From positions 124,001-188,000 of the forward strand of contig NZ_JACHNU010000006.1 in the NCBI RefSeq assembly GCF_014199525.1: 64,000 nt of DNA, written 5' to 3'. This document shows positions 48,761 to 57,688 of the stretch, piece after piece (positions within the stretch are counted from its first letter, which is position 1; every line of letters starts with the position of its first letter). The notes below the pieces were generated by a model. That model was not told where the DNA came from. It ran no database searches and was given only the letters and a program-made list of their open reading frames with translations. The DNA is from Conexibacter arvalis (lineage in GTDB: Bacteria > Actinomycetota > Thermoleophilia > Solirubrobacterales > Solirubrobacteraceae). A program made the position numbers and the translations under genes.

Positions 48761-49357
48761 TCAGCCGCCGCGCTTCAGCAGCTGCGGCAGCATCGCCACG
48801 CCTCTGACGATGTCGCTGCGCGCGTGGTGGAGGGCGACCTCGAGCGCGGCGGAGGCGGCCCTGTGGAGGCTCGGGCCGTGGCCGACGAGGATGCTGTCGG
48901 GGTCGTAGGCGCGGAGGCTGTAGGGCGGCGTCAGCCGCAGCATCGGGTGGACGCCGAGCGGGCGGCCGAGCGCGAAGGAGCCCGCGGTCCCGACCGCCTC
49001 GGGCACGACGAGCAGCTTCTGCCCCGGCCACCACAGCACGACCTCGCGCCACCACGGCCGGTCGATCAGCCGGTGCGGCTGGAACGGCGCGCCGACGAGC
49101 GCCTCCGGCAGCCGCGTCAGCGGCACCCCGAGGCGTCTGGCGAGCGCAGCGCTGTCGCGGTTGTGGCGGTCGAGCAGCTGGATGACGCCGGCCGGCTCGC
49201 CGAGCGCGGCGGCGCGCTCCAGCGCAGGCTCCCACGCGACCGGGTCGATCAGCCAGACGCGGCCCTGGTCGACGAGCGCGTGCGACGCGCGCTCCATCCG
49301 CTCCTCGACGACCCAGGTGAAGCCCTGGGCGAACTCGTTCGAGATCCTCGCCTCCAT
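48761..49357 (-). CDS. metallo-beta-lactamase-fold-like protein (DUF4336-like)
   Basis: 198 residues. WVVEERMERASHALVDQGRVWLIDPV, then VIQLLDRHNRDSAALARRLGVPL, and later PDSILVGHGPSLHRAA (read in pieces) follow the MBL-fold order. The metal motif HxHxDH is reduced to DRHNRDS, and GHG marks the later His. It probably keeps the fold with an altered or lost metal site. ATG at 49357 with weak AAGCGG upstream. Monocistronic; no functional partner evident. Confidence 0.6.
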   Translation of the reverse strand: MEARISNEFAQGFTWVVEERMERASHALVDQGRVWLIDPVAWEPALERAAALGEPAGVIQLLDRHNRDSAALARRLGVPLTRLPEALVGAPFQPHRLIDRPWWREVVLWWPGQKLLVVPEAVGTAGSFALGRPLGVHPMLRLTPPYSLRAYDPDSILVGHGPSLHRAASAALEVALHHARSDIVRGVAMLPQLLKRGG

Positions 49358-49475
49358 CCGCTTGAAGCTTGCCAGGTCGGAGGCGGCGAGCCGAATCGGG
49401 GTCCCGACAGCCGCTGCGCCGCTCCCGCTGCGGACCGCTTCGGCCGCGTCAGACGGGGTGAGGCGCGCGCCGGCG

Positions 49476-50453
49476 CTATGCGCCGTCGGCCGCGATCACG
49501 CCGGCGCCCGCGCCGTACTCGTGCGCGAAGCGCCATTGGCCGCGCCTGTCGCCGCGCAGCCAGACGACGACGCGGCACTCGGGATCGCCGAGCGCGATCC
49601 GCTCCTCCAACACGACCGTCGCGCCGCCGGTGTTGCGGGCCGCGATGCCGCCGAAGACGCTCGAGGTCATGCGGCAGAGCCCCGGCGCGCGCCGCACGAC
49701 GTCGCCGAACGGGCAGGCGCGGTTGCCGAGCACGATCCGGTCCTCGTCGACGTCGACGACGTAGAAGTCGCCGTCGATCGCCGCCTTCAGCCGCACGTAG
49801 AGGTCGGCGATCTGCGTCGGCGGCAGCTCGCCGACGATCCCGCGCGCGCGACGGTACTCCTCCTCGATCCGCCCGCCGACGTCGGCGCCGACCTGGGCGA
49901 CCGCCGCCTCGGCCGCGTCGGGCCCCTCGTTGCGCTCGACCGCCGCCGCCAGCTGGACGACGAGCGCGAGCAGGAACGCCTCCTTGCCGAACGAGCCGTC
50001 GGCCTCCGCCTGCCCGGGCGAGGGCAGCGCCCCGGCGCGCTGGCGCGGCGGGTCGAGGTCGCGCTCGGGCACGCGCGCGACGGGCAGCTCGACGGTGACG
50101 CGGGAGCCGCCGGCCCGCTTCGCGGCGACCGTCATCCAGCCGGAGACGTTGGAGGCGACGAACAGCCCGCGGCCGCCGCCGGGCTGGAGCAGGTCCTCCG
50201 GCAGCTCGGCGACGGGGTCGAAGCCGCGGCCGAGGTCGTGGACGGCGAGCACCGCCCGCTCGCCCGACCAGTCGATCTGCGCCCACGCCGGGCCCGGCGC
50301 ATGCTGGACGACGTTCGACAGCAGCTCCGAGACGGCCAGCTCGGCGCCGGGCAGATCGCTTCCCGGATCGGCGTGACGGCGCAGGTAGCCGACGATCTCG
50401 TGCCGGAGATCCGTGACCGCCTCCGGCGTGCTGCCATCGAGGTACCAGTCCAC
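49476..50453 (-). CDS. GHKL ATPase (anti-sigma/RsbW-like) fused to a Cys-containing output domain
   Basis: 325 residues from GTG 50453 (the open frame to 50708 is Arg-rich and non-homologous). N-terminal HATPase: AELAVSELLSNVVQHAPGP (N box), VLAVHDLGRGFDPVAE (G1) and GGGRGLFVASNVSG (G2). C-terminal ~130 residues: IADLYVRLKAAIDGDFYVVD, GNRACPFGDVVRRAPGLCRM and IALGDPECRVVVWLRG, a pattern with three conserved Cys resembling output domains linked to PAS/histidine kinase proteins. No H-box or membrane helix, so it is a soluble switch-type ATPase. Confidence 0.75.
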   Translation of the reverse strand: MDWYLDGSTPEAVTDLRHEIVGYLRRHADPGSDLPGAELAVSELLSNVVQHAPGPAWAQIDWSGERAVLAVHDLGRGFDPVAELPEDLLQPGGGRGLFVASNVSGWMTVAAKRAGGSRVTVELPVARVPERDLDPPRQRAGALPSPGQAEADGSFGKEAFLLALVVQLAAAVERNEGPDAAEAAVAQVGADVGGRIEEEYRRARGIVGELPPTQIADLYVRLKAAIDGDFYVVDVDEDRIVLGNRACPFGDVVRRAPGLCRMTSSVFGGIAARNTGGATVVLEERIALGDPECRVVVWLRGDRRGQWRFAHEYGAGAGVIAADGA

Positions 50454-50776
50454 CCGCTCGTCCGTTCGTCGCCTGCGATGCAGCGCCGACGCACCCCCGT
50501 GGAACGCCCGTGCGCTCCGAGCAGTGTAGGGATCGAGACGGCAGCGGTCAGCGCGCCAGGTCAGCCGACGGGCGCGGCGCCGCGCACCCGCCGGTCGCGC
50601 GGCACACCGCGCGCGCCGGTCGTCGCACACGCCGTCGGCGCGATGCATACCGGACTCATCCCGCGATGCGCCGCTTCCTGGCGCACCGCCGGGCCGGCAG
50701 GCTTGCATCCCACCGCGAGCCGCCTCTACCGTGTCGGGCCAGCCGCTCTCTTAATCGATCGGAAGGGAGAGCCGTG
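50454..50776. other. 323-bp divergent intergenic region
   Basis: Between the GHKL ATPase (-) and the BBE oxidase (+). I see no convincing gene. It contains the GGAAGGGAG ribosome site for the oxidase at its right edge and a long GC-rich stretch open in several frames without codon bias. No strong palindrome found. Confidence 0.5.
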
Positions 50777-52183
50777 ATGACCGGCACGGTCGGCGACAGC
50801 GCGCTGCGCGAGTTGCGCGGCGCCATCGCGGGACGGGTCCTGCTGCCCGGCAACGCGGGCTACGACGACGCCCGCACCCTCTTCAACGCGATGATCACGG
50901 CGCGGCCGGCCGCGATCGTCCAGTGCGCGGGCGTCGACGACGTCCGCGCGGCGATCGCCTACGGGCGCGAGTCGGGGCTGCCGACGGCGGTCCGCAGCGG
51001 CGGCCATTCGGTCGCCGGCTCCTCGACGGTCGACGGCGGGCTCGTGATCGACGTGCGCGCGATGAAGGGCGTCGCGGTCGACCCAGACGCGCGGACCGCG
51101 CGCTGCGGCGCCGGCGCGACCTGGGCCGAGTTCGACCGCGCGACGCAGGAGCACGGACTGGCGACGACCGGCGGGCGCGTCTCGACCACCGGCGTCGCGG
51201 GGCTGACGCTCGGCGGCGGCTCGGGCTGGCTGGAGCGCAAGCACGGGCTCACCTGCGACAACCTGCGCGCGGTCGAGCTCGTCACCGCCGACGGCGAGCA
51301 CGTGCGCGCGAGCGCCGAGGAGCGCGCCGATCTCTTCTGGGCGCTTCACGGCGGCGGCGGCAACTTCGGCGTCGCGACCGCCTTCGAGTTCGACCTCCAC
51401 CCGCTCGGGCCGAACGTCCTCGCCGGGCTGATGCTGTGGGCCGGCGAGCGCGGCCGGGACGTGATCGAGCTGATGCGCGCGACGATCGAGGGCGGCGCGC
51501 CCGAGGACCTCGCGCTCGGCGCGGTCTACCTGACCGGTCCGCCCGAGGAGTTCGTGCCGGCCGAGTTGCAGGGGCGCCTCTGCTGCGGGCTGGCGTTCAT
51601 GTGGGCCGGCTCCGACCGGCGCGAGGGCGAGGCCTACGCCGAGGCGTTCCGCATGCTCGGGCCCGACGTCGACCTCGTCGGCGAGATGCCCTACGTCGAG
51701 TTCCAGCAGCTGATCGACGATCCGCCGGGCCTGCGGAACTGGTGGACGGCCGACTACCTCGACGCGCTCCCCGACGAGGCGGTGTCGGCGTTCGTCGCCG
51801 GCTCCGAGCGCATGCCGGTGCCGTCGGCGACGCAGTCGATCCTCTTCCCGTGGGGCGGCGCGATCGCCCGCGCCGGCGGCGCGCAGACGCCGATGGCCCA
51901 GCGTCAGGCGACGTGGGTGACCCATCCCTTCGCGCTGTGGGAGGAGGCCGGCGACGACGCGACCGTGATCGGCTGGGCGCGCGGGATGTCGGCGCAGATG
52001 AAGCCGTTCTCCAGCGGCGGCGTCTACCTCAACTTCATCGGCGACGAGGGCCGCGACCGCGTCCGCGCGGCCTTCGGCGACAGCTACGCGAGACTGGCGC
52101 GGATCAAGGGCGCCTACGACCCCGACAACTTCTTCCGCTTCAACCAGAACGTGAAGCCGGCGACGGCGACCGGCGTCGGCTGA
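50777..52183 (+). CDS. FAD-linked oxidase, berberine-bridge-enzyme (BBE) family
   Basis: 468 residues, PCMH-type FAD domain plus C-terminal BBE segment. TAVRSGGHSVAGSS holds the His that bonds FAD covalently. The Cys used by bicovalent members is replaced in the stretch LATTGGRVSTTGVAGLTLGG, so attachment is probably single. C-terminal KGAYDPDNFFRFNQNV is the BBE signature. GGAAGGGAG lies upstream; ATG 50777 chosen (GTG 50774 adjacent). It resembles aclacinomycin/6-hydroxynicotine-type oxidases acting on alcohols or sugars. No signal peptide. Monocistronic. Confidence 0.92.
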   Translation: MTGTVGDSALRELRGAIAGRVLLPGNAGYDDARTLFNAMITARPAAIVQCAGVDDVRAAIAYGRESGLPTAVRSGGHSVAGSSTVDGGLVIDVRAMKGVAVDPDARTARCGAGATWAEFDRATQEHGLATTGGRVSTTGVAGLTLGGGSGWLERKHGLTCDNLRAVELVTADGEHVRASAEERADLFWALHGGGGNFGVATAFEFDLHPLGPNVLAGLMLWAGERGRDVIELMRATIEGGAPEDLALGAVYLTGPPEEFVPAELQGRLCCGLAFMWAGSDRREGEAYAEAFRMLGPDVDLVGEMPYVEFQQLIDDPPGLRNWWTADYLDALPDEAVSAFVAGSERMPVPSATQSILFPWGGAIARAGGAQTPMAQRQATWVTHPFALWEEAGDDATVIGWARGMSAQMKPFSSGGVYLNFIGDEGRDRVRAAFGDSYARLARIKGAYDPDNFFRFNQNVKPATATGVG

Positions 52184-52292
52184 TCGGGCGAGCTTGCGGA
52201 GAGCCGGTCCCGGCCGCTCGCGGCCGGGGTTCCGGCAGGGCGACCCCGGCGCCGGTCGAGCGGGCGGCTCGGCCGGCGCGCGGGGAGCGGCC

Positions 52293-52928
52293 TCAGGCCG
52301 AGCTGCGGCGGCGGAAGCCGCGCCGCGGGCCGCGGCCGCGCGCGCGTGCCGCCGGCGGGCCGGCGGTCGTGCCGGCCGGCGCCGTCGCGCCGGCGGCGGG
52401 CGCGCCGGTGGCGGAGGCGCCGGTCGCGGGCGCGCCGGCGGTGGTCGTCTCGGCGGCGGTCGCCTCCTCGGCCAGCTCGACGTCGCGGACGCTGCGGACC
52501 GAGAGCCGGCCCAGCGCCGCGGCGGCGAAGTAGAGGATCAGCGCGCCGAGCGCGAGGAACCACCCCAGCTCGGCGAGGATCTGCGTGGTCGTCGAGCCGT
52601 GCGGCGCGCCGGCCTGGCTGACGCCGTCGTTCCACCAGCGGCTGACGGTCGGGCCGACGATGAACCAGGCGCCTGCGGCGACGCCCATCATCGCGCCGAG
52701 CGAGGCGGTCGGGCGGCGGGCGCTCGTCATCAGCAGCAGGCCGCCGACGATCGCGACGATCCCCGGCAGGACCGACAGCCAGAAGCGGCCGGCGCTCCAG
52801 TCCCATGCGTCGGTCGAGCCGATCGCGTAGTCGAACGACGGGCCGATGAACGGGATCAGCGCGCCCCACAGGCCCAGCAGGGCGATCACCATCCCGCTGA
52901 CTGCGCCCCGTGTGCGTGGTACTCGCAT
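52293..52928 (-). CDS. four-helix membrane protein with Ala/Thr/Gly/Arg tail
   Basis: 211 residues. Helices at ~10-30 (SGMVIALLGLWGALIPFIG), ~50-67 (FWLSVLPGIVAIVGGLLLM), ~74-92 and ~120-140 (ELGWFLALGALILYFAAAAL), with the family-like spacing of actinobacterial 'SPW'-type or DUF4383-like small membrane proteins. The C-terminal ~65 residues are low complexity (TAGAPATGASATGAPAAGAT) ending in a basic RGRGPRRGFRRR tail. No function assignable. Confidence 0.65.
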   Translation of the reverse strand: MRVPRTRGAVSGMVIALLGLWGALIPFIGPSFDYAIGSTDAWDWSAGRFWLSVLPGIVAIVGGLLLMTSARRPTASLGAMMGVAAGAWFIVGPTVSRWWNDGVSQAGAPHGSTTTQILAELGWFLALGALILYFAAAALGRLSVRSVRDVELAEEATAAETTTAGAPATGASATGAPAAGATAPAGTTAGPPAARARGRGPRRGFRRRSSA

Positions 52929-53048
52929 GCGCTCGTCTCCTTGCGGTCGCGACTGTGCGGATGCAGCCGGCAGCTACCCGGCGCCCGCGGGGCCATTCGC
53001 GCGCCGACGAGGCGCGTCAGCGCGCCGGGCGCCGGTCGCGAGGGCGCG

Positions 53049-53573
53049 TCAGCGCGCCGGGGCGGCGCCGTCGCCGCCGCCGGTCAGGTCGACCTGCTCG
53101 CGGTCGCCGCAGGCCGCCTGCACGAGCCCGAGCAGGGCGATCAGCCGCTCCTGGTCGTCGCGGGCGACCTCGCGCAGCAGCTCGACCTCGGCCGGCACGA
53201 CGGCCGCGACCGCCTGCAGCAGCAGCGTTCTCCCCGGCTCGGCGAGCGCGACGAGCACGCTGCGGCGGTCGCGCGGGTTCGGCGCGCGGACGACGAGGCC
53301 GCGCCGCTCGAGGCCGTCGATCACGCTCGTCAGCGTCTGCGCGGGGACGCGCATCCGGCGGCCGATCTCCTTCGGCGACAGCGGCGCGGTCTGGTCGAAG
53401 AGGACGAGCAGCGCGGCGAAGGTCGACGGCGTCAGCCCGTGCGAGCGGAGGGTCGGATCGAGCCGCTCGGTCAGGAGCCTCGCGGTGCGCAGGACGTTGA
53501 GGACGACCTCGGCCGGGAGCGCGTGCTCGGCCGGAGCGACGGCGGCGAAACCAGGTCCCAGGCGCACCGACAT
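53049..53573 (-). CDS. MarR-family transcriptional regulator
   Basis: 174 residues. The winged helix lies at ~45-115: LTPSTFAALLVLFDQTAPLS, PKEIGRRMRVPAQTLTSVIDGLERRGLVVRA (read in pieces), then the wing NPRDRRSVLVALAEPGRTLL. N- and C-terminal helices form the dimer. It is divergent from an MFS exporter, with a near-perfect 22-bp palindrome (53578-53599) five bases upstream of its start; it should repress itself and probably the exporter, in the usual MarR/MFS scheme. Confidence 0.93.
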   Translation of the reverse strand: MSVRLGPGFAAVAPAEHALPAEVVLNVLRTARLLTERLDPTLRSHGLTPSTFAALLVLFDQTAPLSPKEIGRRMRVPAQTLTSVIDGLERRGLVVRAPNPRDRRSVLVALAEPGRTLLLQAVAAVVPAEVELLREVARDDQERLIALLGLVQAACGDREQVDLTGGGDGAAPAR

Positions 53574-53577
53574 AATT

Positions 53578-53599
53578 GATACTCCGATCTCGGATTATC
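53578..53599. promoter_or_regulatory. 22-bp MarR operator palindrome
   Basis: GATANTCCGA (53578-53587), two centre bases, then TCGGANTATC, with only one mismatched pair in the ten-base arms. It sits directly upstream of marR, in an AT-rich patch that also contains candidate -10 sequences such as TAGGAT. Confidence 0.7.
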
Positions 53600-53783
53600 C
53601 TTGTTAGGATTGACGCCGATCGTACCAGTCGGCATGCCGACCGGCGGCCCGTGATCGCAACCGCGACGCCGCCGATCGCCGGGCGTGCCGGTTGCGCGCG
53701 GCCTTCCGTCGCGCGCCTCGTCCGACCCGCCGAAGCACCCGCGCCCGAACCAGACGGGCGTTCTCGAACCACAAGGAACACCG

Positions 53784-55088
53784 TTGCTCCCCTCGCTGCC
53801 GAGCCGTGCCGTCGCGGCTCGCCCCGCCGTGCGCCGGCTCGCCGCCGCGCGCCTCCTGTCGATGACCGGGACCGACGCCAGCGGCGTCGCGATCGGCTTC
53901 GCCCTCTACGCCCAGACCCGCTCGACGACGTGGCTGTCGCTGTCGCTGCTGCTGACGATCGGCGCCGGCAGCGTGCTGGCGCCGATCGGCGGCTGGCTCG
54001 GCGACCGTCTGCCGCGGCGCCCGCTGATGATCGCCTGCGAGCTCGGCTCCGGCGCCCTGTTCGCCACGCTCGCGATCGTCCACGCGCCGATCGCGATCCT
54101 CGCGATCGGCCTGCTCGCCTCGGCGCTCGGCTCGGCCTTCGGGCCCGCCGCCGGCGCCTCGATCGCCCACGTCGCCGGCCCCGAGCGGCTGTCGTGGGCC
54201 AACGGCCTGATCGCCTCCAGCGCCAACCTCGGGAAGATGGCCGGCCGCATCGGCGGCGGCGCGCTGATAGCGGTCGCGGGGCCTGGCGCCGTCTTCCTCT
54301 TCGACGCGCTCACCTCGATCGCCTCGGCGCTGCTGATCGCCTCGATCGCGCTGCCGTTCGGCGGGCGCGAGCGACGTGCGGGCGCGGTGTCGGCCGCGGC
54401 ACCCGCACGCGGGCGGGCGCGCGGCGCGCTCGGGGCGGCGGAGGCCGCCGCGCCGGCCGCGCGCGCGTCGACGGGCGGCGGGATGCTGCTGGTGCTGCGC
54501 GATCCGGGCATCCGGCCGGTCCTGCTCGCCGCCTGCGTCGGGACCTTCGCGACCGCCTTCTCGATGACCGCCGAGGTGCCGCTCGTCTTCGAGCTCGGCG
54601 GCGGCGCGCTCGCGCTCGGCGCGCTGACCGCCTGCTGGGCGCTCGGGATGGTCGCCGGCTCGTGGCATGCCGGCCGCGTGCTGCACGCCGGCAACGAGGC
54701 GACCGGCGTGCTCGCCGGCCGCTCCCTGATGGCGCTCGGGATCGGCTCGGTCGCGCTTGCCGGGACGCTCGCGCCGACGCTCCTCGCCTACCTCGGCGGC
54801 GGCTTCATGGGCGTCGCGGCGCAGTCGCTCGTGATGCGCCGCACGCCCGACGACCAGCGCGCCCGCGTGATCGGCGCGATGGACGCCTGCCGCAACGTCG
54901 CGTTCGGCGGCGGCGTGGTCCTCGCCGGCTTCGTCGTCGCGCCGCTCGGCCCGTCGGCGACGTACGCGTTCGTCGGCGCCGGGATGCTGCTCGGCTGCCT
55001 GCCGCTGCTCGCGCTCGTCCGCCGCCTCGGCGGCGTTCGGCCGCTGCGCGCTCCGCGGCCGGCCGTCGCGGCGACCGAGGCGGCGTAG
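53784..55088 (+). CDS. MFS transporter, EntS/MFS_3-like exporter
   Basis: 434 residues from TTG 53784 (AAGGA seven bases upstream). The frame is open from 53685 but non-homologous there. About 12 helices. Typical motif between helices 2 and 3: GGWLGDRLPRRPLM (the G-x3-D-R-x2-R-R signature). A central Ala/Arg/Gly cytosolic loop (RERRAGAVSAAAPARGRARG) joins the halves. The N- and C-terminal halves resemble the enterobactin-exporter branch. Probably controlled by the divergent MarR; exports a drug-like or siderophore-like compound. Confidence 0.88.
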   Translation: MLPSLPSRAVAARPAVRRLAAARLLSMTGTDASGVAIGFALYAQTRSTTWLSLSLLLTIGAGSVLAPIGGWLGDRLPRRPLMIACELGSGALFATLAIVHAPIAILAIGLLASALGSAFGPAAGASIAHVAGPERLSWANGLIASSANLGKMAGRIGGGALIAVAGPGAVFLFDALTSIASALLIASIALPFGGRERRAGAVSAAAPARGRARGALGAAEAAAPAARASTGGGMLLVLRDPGIRPVLLAACVGTFATAFSMTAEVPLVFELGGGALALGALTACWALGMVAGSWHAGRVLHAGNEATGVLAGRSLMALGIGSVALAGTLAPTLLAYLGGGFMGVAAQSLVMRRTPDDQRARVIGAMDACRNVAFGGGVVLAGFVVAPLGPSATYAFVGAGMLLGCLPLLALVRRLGGVRPLRAPRPAVAATEAA

Positions 55089-55184
55089 GCTGCCGGACGC
55101 GCGGCCGTGCCCGTTGCGGCGGGCGCGGCCGGCTGCCGGGCGCGCGGCCGTGCCCGTTGCGGCGGGCGCGACCGGCTGCCGGGC
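55088..55184. repeat. 43-bp tandem repeat (2.3 copies) between MFS genes
   Basis: Units 55088-55130 and 55131-55173, beginning GGCTGCCGG, differ at two positions, with a partial third to 55184. It lies between two converging exporter stop codons, possibly a terminator duplication. Confidence 0.85.
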
Positions 55185-55192
55185 GCCGCGCG

Positions 55193-56776
55193 TCAGGCCC
55201 GCGCCGGCTCCGCGGCCCTCGCGGGCGGGGCGACCTCGCCGGCCTCCTCGGCCAGCTCGATGCCCGACCGCTCGCCGAGCGGTCTCTCTCTCATCAGCGC
55301 GATGACGAGCAGTGCCAGCAGGCCGAACGGCGCGGCGACGAGGAAGATCTCGGCGACGCCGACGCCGTAGGCGTGCTCGACGATCCCCTGGATCGGCGGC
55401 GGCAGCTCGCTGATCCGCGGCAGCGCGCCGCCCGAGTCGATCGCGCTCGGGTCGACGCCGGCGGCGGACAGGCCCGAGGCGATCTCCGACGAGGTGCGGG
55501 AGGCGAGCACGGCGCCAAGGGCGGCGACGCCGGTCGCGCCGGCGAGGCTGCGGAAGAAGGCGACGAGCGCGGTCGCCGCGCCGGTCACCGTGACGGCGAC
55601 CGAGTTCTGCACGACCAGCACGAGGTTCTGCATCATCATGCCGACGCCCGCGCCGAGGACCGCCATGAAGGCGCCGAGCTCGACGAACGACGTCTTCTCG
55701 TCGATCGTCCCCATCAGCGCCATGCCGGCGGTGAGCAGCACCGAGCCGGTCAGCATCCACTTCTTGTAGCGGCCGGTCTTCGCGACGAGCTGGCCGATCA
55801 GCGTCGAGGAGATCATCACGCCGAGCACCATCGGCAGCGTCAGCAGGCCGGACGCGGTCGGGCTCTCGCCGCGCGCGATCTGGAGGTACTGGCTGAGGAA
55901 GACCGAGGTGCCGAACATCGCCACGCCGACGGCGACCGAGCCGAGCACGGCGAGCACGACGGTGCGGTCGCGGAAGAGGCTCAGCGGCACGAGCGGCTCC
56001 GGCGCCCGGCTCTCGACCCAGATCGCGAGCGCGACCAGGATCAGCGCGCCCGGGACCATCAGCGCCGTCTGCGTCGAGAGCCAGTCGTACTGCTGGCCTG
56101 CGAGCGAGACCCAGATCAGCAGCAGCGAGACGCCGGCCGAGAGCAGCACGGCGCCCGGCACGTCGATGTGGACCTTGCGCTTCGAGCGCGCCGGCAGGTG
56201 GAGCGTCCGCTGCAGCACGACCAGCGCCGCGAGCGCGACAGGAACGCCGACGAAGAAATTCCAGCGCCATCCCACGCTGTCGGTGAGGAGGCCGCCGACG
56301 AGCGGTCCGCCGACGGTCCCGACCGCCATCACGGCGCCGAGGTAGCCCATGTATCTGCCGCGCTCGCGGGGCGAGATCAGGTCGCTCAGCACGACCTGGA
56401 CGAGCGCGGTGAGGCCGCCGGCGCCGATGCCCTGCAGGACGCGGCAGCCGATCAGCCAGCCGGTCGACTGCGACAGGCCGGCGAGCATCGAGCCGATCGT
56501 GAAGATCGCCAGCGACGTCTGGACCAGCAGCTTGCGGTCGAAGAGGTCGGCGAGCTTGCCCCAGATCGGGGTCGTGACGGTCATCGCCAGGAGCGTCGCG
56601 GTCACGACCCACGTGAACGACGACTGGCCGCCGCCGAGGTCGCTGATGATCCGCGGCAGCGACGTCGAGACGACGGTGCTCGACAGGATCGCGACGAGCA
56701 TCCCGAGCATCAGGCCCGACAGCGCCTCGAGCACCTCGCGGTGGGTCATCGGGGCCGGGCCTTCGTGTGCGCTCAT
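55193..56776 (-). CDS. MFS drug exporter, DHA2 family (14 helices)
   Basis: 527 residues. N-terminal EALSGLMLGMLVAILSSTVV, motif A-like WGKLADLFDRKLLVQ, motif C region GAVMAVGTVGGPLVGGLLTDSVGWRWNFFVGVP (read in pieces), and a long external stretch before the last helix (ALPRISELPPPIQGIVEHAY) typical of DHA2/EmrB-QacA proteins. The cytosolic tail is acidic (ELAEEAGEVAPP). ATG overlaps the uspA stop (ATGA), so the two are co-translated. Likely proton-driven efflux of hydrophobic or cationic compounds. Confidence 0.93.
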   Translation of the reverse strand: MSAHEGPAPMTHREVLEALSGLMLGMLVAILSSTVVSTSLPRIISDLGGGQSSFTWVVTATLLAMTVTTPIWGKLADLFDRKLLVQTSLAIFTIGSMLAGLSQSTGWLIGCRVLQGIGAGGLTALVQVVLSDLISPRERGRYMGYLGAVMAVGTVGGPLVGGLLTDSVGWRWNFFVGVPVALAALVVLQRTLHLPARSKRKVHIDVPGAVLLSAGVSLLLIWVSLAGQQYDWLSTQTALMVPGALILVALAIWVESRAPEPLVPLSLFRDRTVVLAVLGSVAVGVAMFGTSVFLSQYLQIARGESPTASGLLTLPMVLGVMISSTLIGQLVAKTGRYKKWMLTGSVLLTAGMALMGTIDEKTSFVELGAFMAVLGAGVGMMMQNLVLVVQNSVAVTVTGAATALVAFFRSLAGATGVAALGAVLASRTSSEIASGLSAAGVDPSAIDSGGALPRISELPPPIQGIVEHAYGVGVAEIFLVAAPFGLLALLVIALMRERPLGERSGIELAEEAGEVAPPARAAEPARA

Positions 56777-57282
56777 GCGTACAGCTCCCCTGGCCGGGCG
56801 ACCCCGGCCGTTCGTCGCGAGGGCGAGCGGTCGCGCACGCCGGTCGGCCGCTCCGCATGGACGACCAGCACCGGCACGTCGCAGTGCTGCACGAGATGGC
56901 GGCTGACGCTGCCGGCGAAGAGGCCGCGCAGGCCGGTGAGCCCGCGGGTGCCGACGACGAGCAGGTCGTGACAGCCGGTCGCGACGCGGCGCAGCAGCGC
57001 CTCGCGGACCGGCTGGAAGGAGACGAGCTTCGTGACGGGGATCTCGGCGGGGACGCCGGCGACCGCCTCGTCGAGGCGCTCGAGCGCCTCGCTGCGCAGG
57101 TCGTTCGTGAGCTGGGCGACGAGCGTGGCGTCGCCCGACGCGGCCGAGAACGCCGGCAGACGGCCGACCGCCGTGAGGATCGTCAGGCGGGCGCGGGCGT
57201 CGAGCGCGATCTCGACCGCACGCCGCAGCGCGCATTCGCTCGCGGGAGTGCCGTCGATGCCGACGAGGATGTTGTGGAACAC
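56773..57282 (-). CDS. universal stress protein (UspA family)
   Basis: 169 residues. HNILVGIDGTPASECALRRA at the N terminus and the ATP-binding motif VVGTRGLTGLRGLFAGSVS (G-x2-G-x9-G-S type), followed by HCDVPVLVVHAE. It should bind ATP. A basic C-terminal tail runs into the overlap with the exporter gene. The fusion of stress protein and DHA2 exporter in one unit suggests a stress-linked efflux response; the upstream region has a stem-loop (57328-57367). Confidence 0.92.
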   Translation of the reverse strand: MFHNILVGIDGTPASECALRRAVEIALDARARLTILTAVGRLPAFSAASGDATLVAQLTNDLRSEALERLDEAVAGVPAEIPVTKLVSFQPVREALLRRVATGCHDLLVVGTRGLTGLRGLFAGSVSRHLVQHCDVPVLVVHAERPTGVRDRSPSRRTAGVARPGELYA

Positions 57283-57327
57283 CGCTTTCGCCTCGCAGAT
57301 TTGTTCTGACTCTGTAACGGAGGGATT

Positions 57328-57367
57328 CCTCCGCTTCTACTCCTACACGGTAGCAGCGAAGCGGAGG
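57328..57367. terminator. stem-loop between the toxin gene and uspA
   Basis: CCTCCGCTTC / GAAGCGGAGG ten-base arms around a 20-base loop. Read leftward it lies past the toxin gene and before uspA, so it could be a terminator of the TA pair or part of the uspA leader. A second small stem GGCC-TTCG-GGCC lies at about 57390-57405. Confidence 0.4.
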
Positions 57368-57418
57368 GGGTCCTTCGTTTGGATCCGCGGGCCTTCGGGC
57401 CTTGACGACGCGCCGCTG

Positions 57419-57682
57419 TCAGTCCAGCTTCGCCGAGACGAGATGGACCGTTGTGTCTCGCACGATGTAGAAGAGACTTATGTCTCGGCGCCGGCCCGCA
57501 GCGTCCGGCAGGACTATCGGCGCGACGCGAATCTCAGGCGAGAATGTCGTCATGCCCACCGTGGCATCACGAGCGAGCAGTTCGTAGACGTACCGAAGCG
57601 CGTCGTCGCTCCGACGCACGTCCGGCTCGATCGCCGCCAGTTCCTCACGGAACCGCGCCTCCTCGACGATGGTTCGATGCAC
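57419..57682 (-). CDS. putative toxin of a Panacea-type toxin-antitoxin pair
   Basis: 87 residues: helix EEARFREELAAIEPDVRRSD, a second helix, then strands EIRVAPIVLP, RDISLFYIVRDTTVHLVSAK. The FYIVRD..VHLVS ending resembles RelE/ParE-type toxins, but the N-terminal half does not obviously match. ATG six bases after the Panacea antitoxin stop. Region is less GC-rich than its surroundings, fitting acquisition. Toxin assignment rests on the partner and on size. Confidence 0.6.
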   Translation of the reverse strand: MHRTIVEEARFREELAAIEPDVRRSDDALRYVYELLARDATVGMTTFSPEIRVAPIVLPDAAGRRRDISLFYIVRDTTVHLVSAKLD

Positions 57683-57688
57683 GCCGCG

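Noticed and set aside
57419-57682. Calling the small protein a definite RelE toxin
   Set aside because: Only the last strands resemble RelE/ParE; catalytic residues are not identifiable, so it is listed as a putative toxin.
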